Of a DNA stretch of 64,000 nt, positions 55,001-58,000 are shown one piece after another (positions within the stretch are counted from its first letter, which is position 1; each line of letters opens with the position of its first letter). The position numbers and the translations under genes are program-made. This DNA comes from Ophiura sarsii (taxonomy: Eukaryota > Echinodermata > Ophiuroidea > Amphilepidida > Ophiuridae). The stretch is taken from positions 7,007,607-7,071,606 of the forward strand of contig CM069448.1 of NCBI GenBank assembly GCA_035610835.1, read 5' to 3'. Below the pieces are notes generated by a model. It searched no databases. It was not told the DNA's origin and saw nothing but the letters and a program-made list of their open reading frames with translations.

Positions 55001-58000
55001 TGTGATAATTTGTGATCTTCTAATTTGAATCGTGTACGTGTGACAGGAACGGTATAAATAAATGTGTTGCATGTAGTAAAATATACGCAGACAAATTCAT
55101 CCCTAGAAACAAATAAAATTGTAAAATATAAAGAAAATAATAGAAACTAAATATAATTCTTGAATTTATAACTTGTCTGATTACCTTTGACAATACAATC
55201 TTAAAAGCTTTTGCAACTGATATCACAAAATCAGCTATTCCATTTGAAATTCAGACACACACCCCTATGTAGGACATTTACCATATTCTTCTCCACAGGA
55301 AGTCTGAATATCATACAGGATTGCCTGCACGAGTGACTCCATTTGAAATCTACACTCCCTGTGTGGATAATGTCTTCCCACAGCAGTCTTGACAATCTTC
55401 CCGCATTGGCCTGTATCCATTTTTAAACATGGAACCAACCGTACAACTTGCAACATTTCACGCTCAATTCTCACAGCCCTAGCGCACGTAATACTGGAGC
55501 AATTAAAGATTGAACAGCACACACAGGAGGCTGGCGTCCTAATAACAATTGTTTAAAATGCTAATTGCTCCATTATTTTAATTTTGAAAGAAGTATGGGG
55601 ACCAGCAACGGGTAAGAAATGTGATGCTGGAATAACTCCATACCGTAAAATGGGGTGAATAGGGACATGGGGGTGAATAGGGACAAAAATGGGAACAGTT
55701 TTTTAAATGTCACCCGGCCAGTTTGTGTACCTTAAAGCGGGGTGAATAGGGACATGGGGCACGGTACTAAATATATCTTTATCAACAACTTTGCCAACAC
55801 AATTAATCTAGTGAAGCATAGTGGCCATGCTCTAGCGCTCCAACGCTGGAATCCTGGGTTCTTTTCCTCAACAAACCTATCATTATATATGGCTGTTTTT
55901 TTTGTAACGGACACGTTCATGCAGCATTCATATTTATTTATTTATTTATTTATTCGGACATACTTTTAGAACAGTGGCATGTGGCATCTGCCAATAAAGA
56001 AAAAACCGAAATAACAAAACACATATTTTTAATAAAAATGCAGACAAAGTGTGTGTGAGCTCCTGTTTGCGGGAAAACAAAACAAGCCGCTTTTTGCGTG
56101 CTTGACTACTGACTGTATCTACACCGATATTACCAAAACTGTTATTCTAAAAGCGACTGTTTTATAAATTATCCTTAAATATATGATCCATACCACCTGG
56201 CTATTAGGGGCGTTGGTGCGATGACCCCATGGGCCGGTTGGCTCTGGGCTGATCGGGCAAGTCCTTTGCTGTAAAAATAGTCGGGGTGCGTGTGAAAAAA
56301 GAAACGAAAAAAGTAATCAGGGTGGGAGAGAAAAAGGGAGAAAAAGGAAGGGGAGTAAGGAGACAGAACATGGGGAGAGAGGGGTTATCAGAAATGTGTA
56401 TGGACTTGGGGACGAGGATAACAAACCAGAGTATCACAAAGGGGAGGGGCTGCTAGTTTAGGGCCTAATAAGCGGCCTATATGCATTTGATCAAGATACA
56501 AGACAAGATCTGCTCGAGGCAAGGGCCAGGGCCGAATTGATCACAATTTGTCATGACCGGGTCTGGGGTACTACAGATCAAGTAACAGCACTGTTTGCCC
56601 AAAATAAAAAGAGGATTTGTCAGGCCGCGATGAATTTTTATTTTTTAATAGCCCGATCGGGCAAGCTGTTGAGCAAAATAACTTGCCCGAATCTTGCCCG
56701 AAATATTTTTGACTGGAAACCGAGCCGGGGTCATCGTCAGGTCATGAGATATGCCGAGTGCTGACTATGCCAGGTTGAAATGCAAGATTGTACATGTTTG
56801 TATTTGTTTACTACAGTCTACGGACAGTTTTATTTCTGTTTTTAAACAAAGTCAGCGACAATTTGATGAACTTTATTGTGGTAAGAATGAAATCTTAAGC
56901 TTAGCTAAAGAGTCAATAGTCAACCCATTGCAGCATACTGAAAAAATGTGATTGCCCGAACGGGCACTGCTACTTGAAAATGTAGTAGCCCGAAATGAAT
57001 AGCACTTGCCCCGGGCATTCGGGCAGCGTAATTGTCGCAGCCTGGGATTTGTTGTTCCTCGTTAGCCTCAATAATATTTTTTTCTAAAACAAATGATACA
57101 AATGATTGAAAAAAGAGAAAATGTAAATAGGTGGTTATTTTAAAGTCAATGTGTGCAAGTACGATCCAACTTTGTTTTTGCCTTGCACAGAGCCCTAAGG
57201 TAGTTGATCATTACACTGTAAGCACGGGTGACCACAAAACAGGCAATATTATGATCAACCATTTTCAAGAAAAAACATATTTTTGTTGTTGTAAAAAGTA
57301 CCCTTTTTGTCAATTATTCAACATATTTAGGTGGGTCAAAAGGGGTTTCTGGAAAATCTTTGGTCACACAAGCTTACAGCATAGAAATGTTGACATAAAA
57401 CAACCCACTAGTTTTGCCTTATACAGAAGTAGAAATGTCAACGCAAAATTAACCTTTTTTTACCATACACCTTTCGATGAAGCTCTTATTTTTGAGAAAA
57501 ATAAAAGCTTACGAATATCAAATCTCAATTCTGTTGGGTAAAAGCTGAAGTGATCAGGTAACCCACCTTTTATGGCAAACATTTGTTTTACCTTAAAACA
57601 TAGAAGCATAAAATTGTCAGCGCAAAATGAACCTTTCTGACGCACACCTTTTACTTTTTTCTAACTTGTTTGAAATGATTTGTTTTCGCAGCAGTCCCAA
57701 ACCAACCAGTTCCAATGAATGGTACAATGCATTTGTAGAGATATAAGGTGTAGGGAAAACCCTGTTTTATGGGCCCGACAGACCCACTTTTTCCTTTTTT
57801 TCAAGAATTTGTTTTTTTGGTTTTTTTAGATACTTTTTTCTCAAATCATGTAAAATCAGCCATTTTTGGCCGAAAATATGTCAGGAAAAAATAATTCACA
57901 AATTTCTAAGAAAATGCCAGATTTTTGCAGATTTTGATGACATTTTAGGTTTAAAATAAATAAAAATAAATAAAAATAGGTTTAAATTTAAAAAAATAAA

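Noticed and set aside
57131..57541. 136-codon + strand frame
   Set aside because: Composition is like translated AT-rich intron DNA; no family, no splice context.
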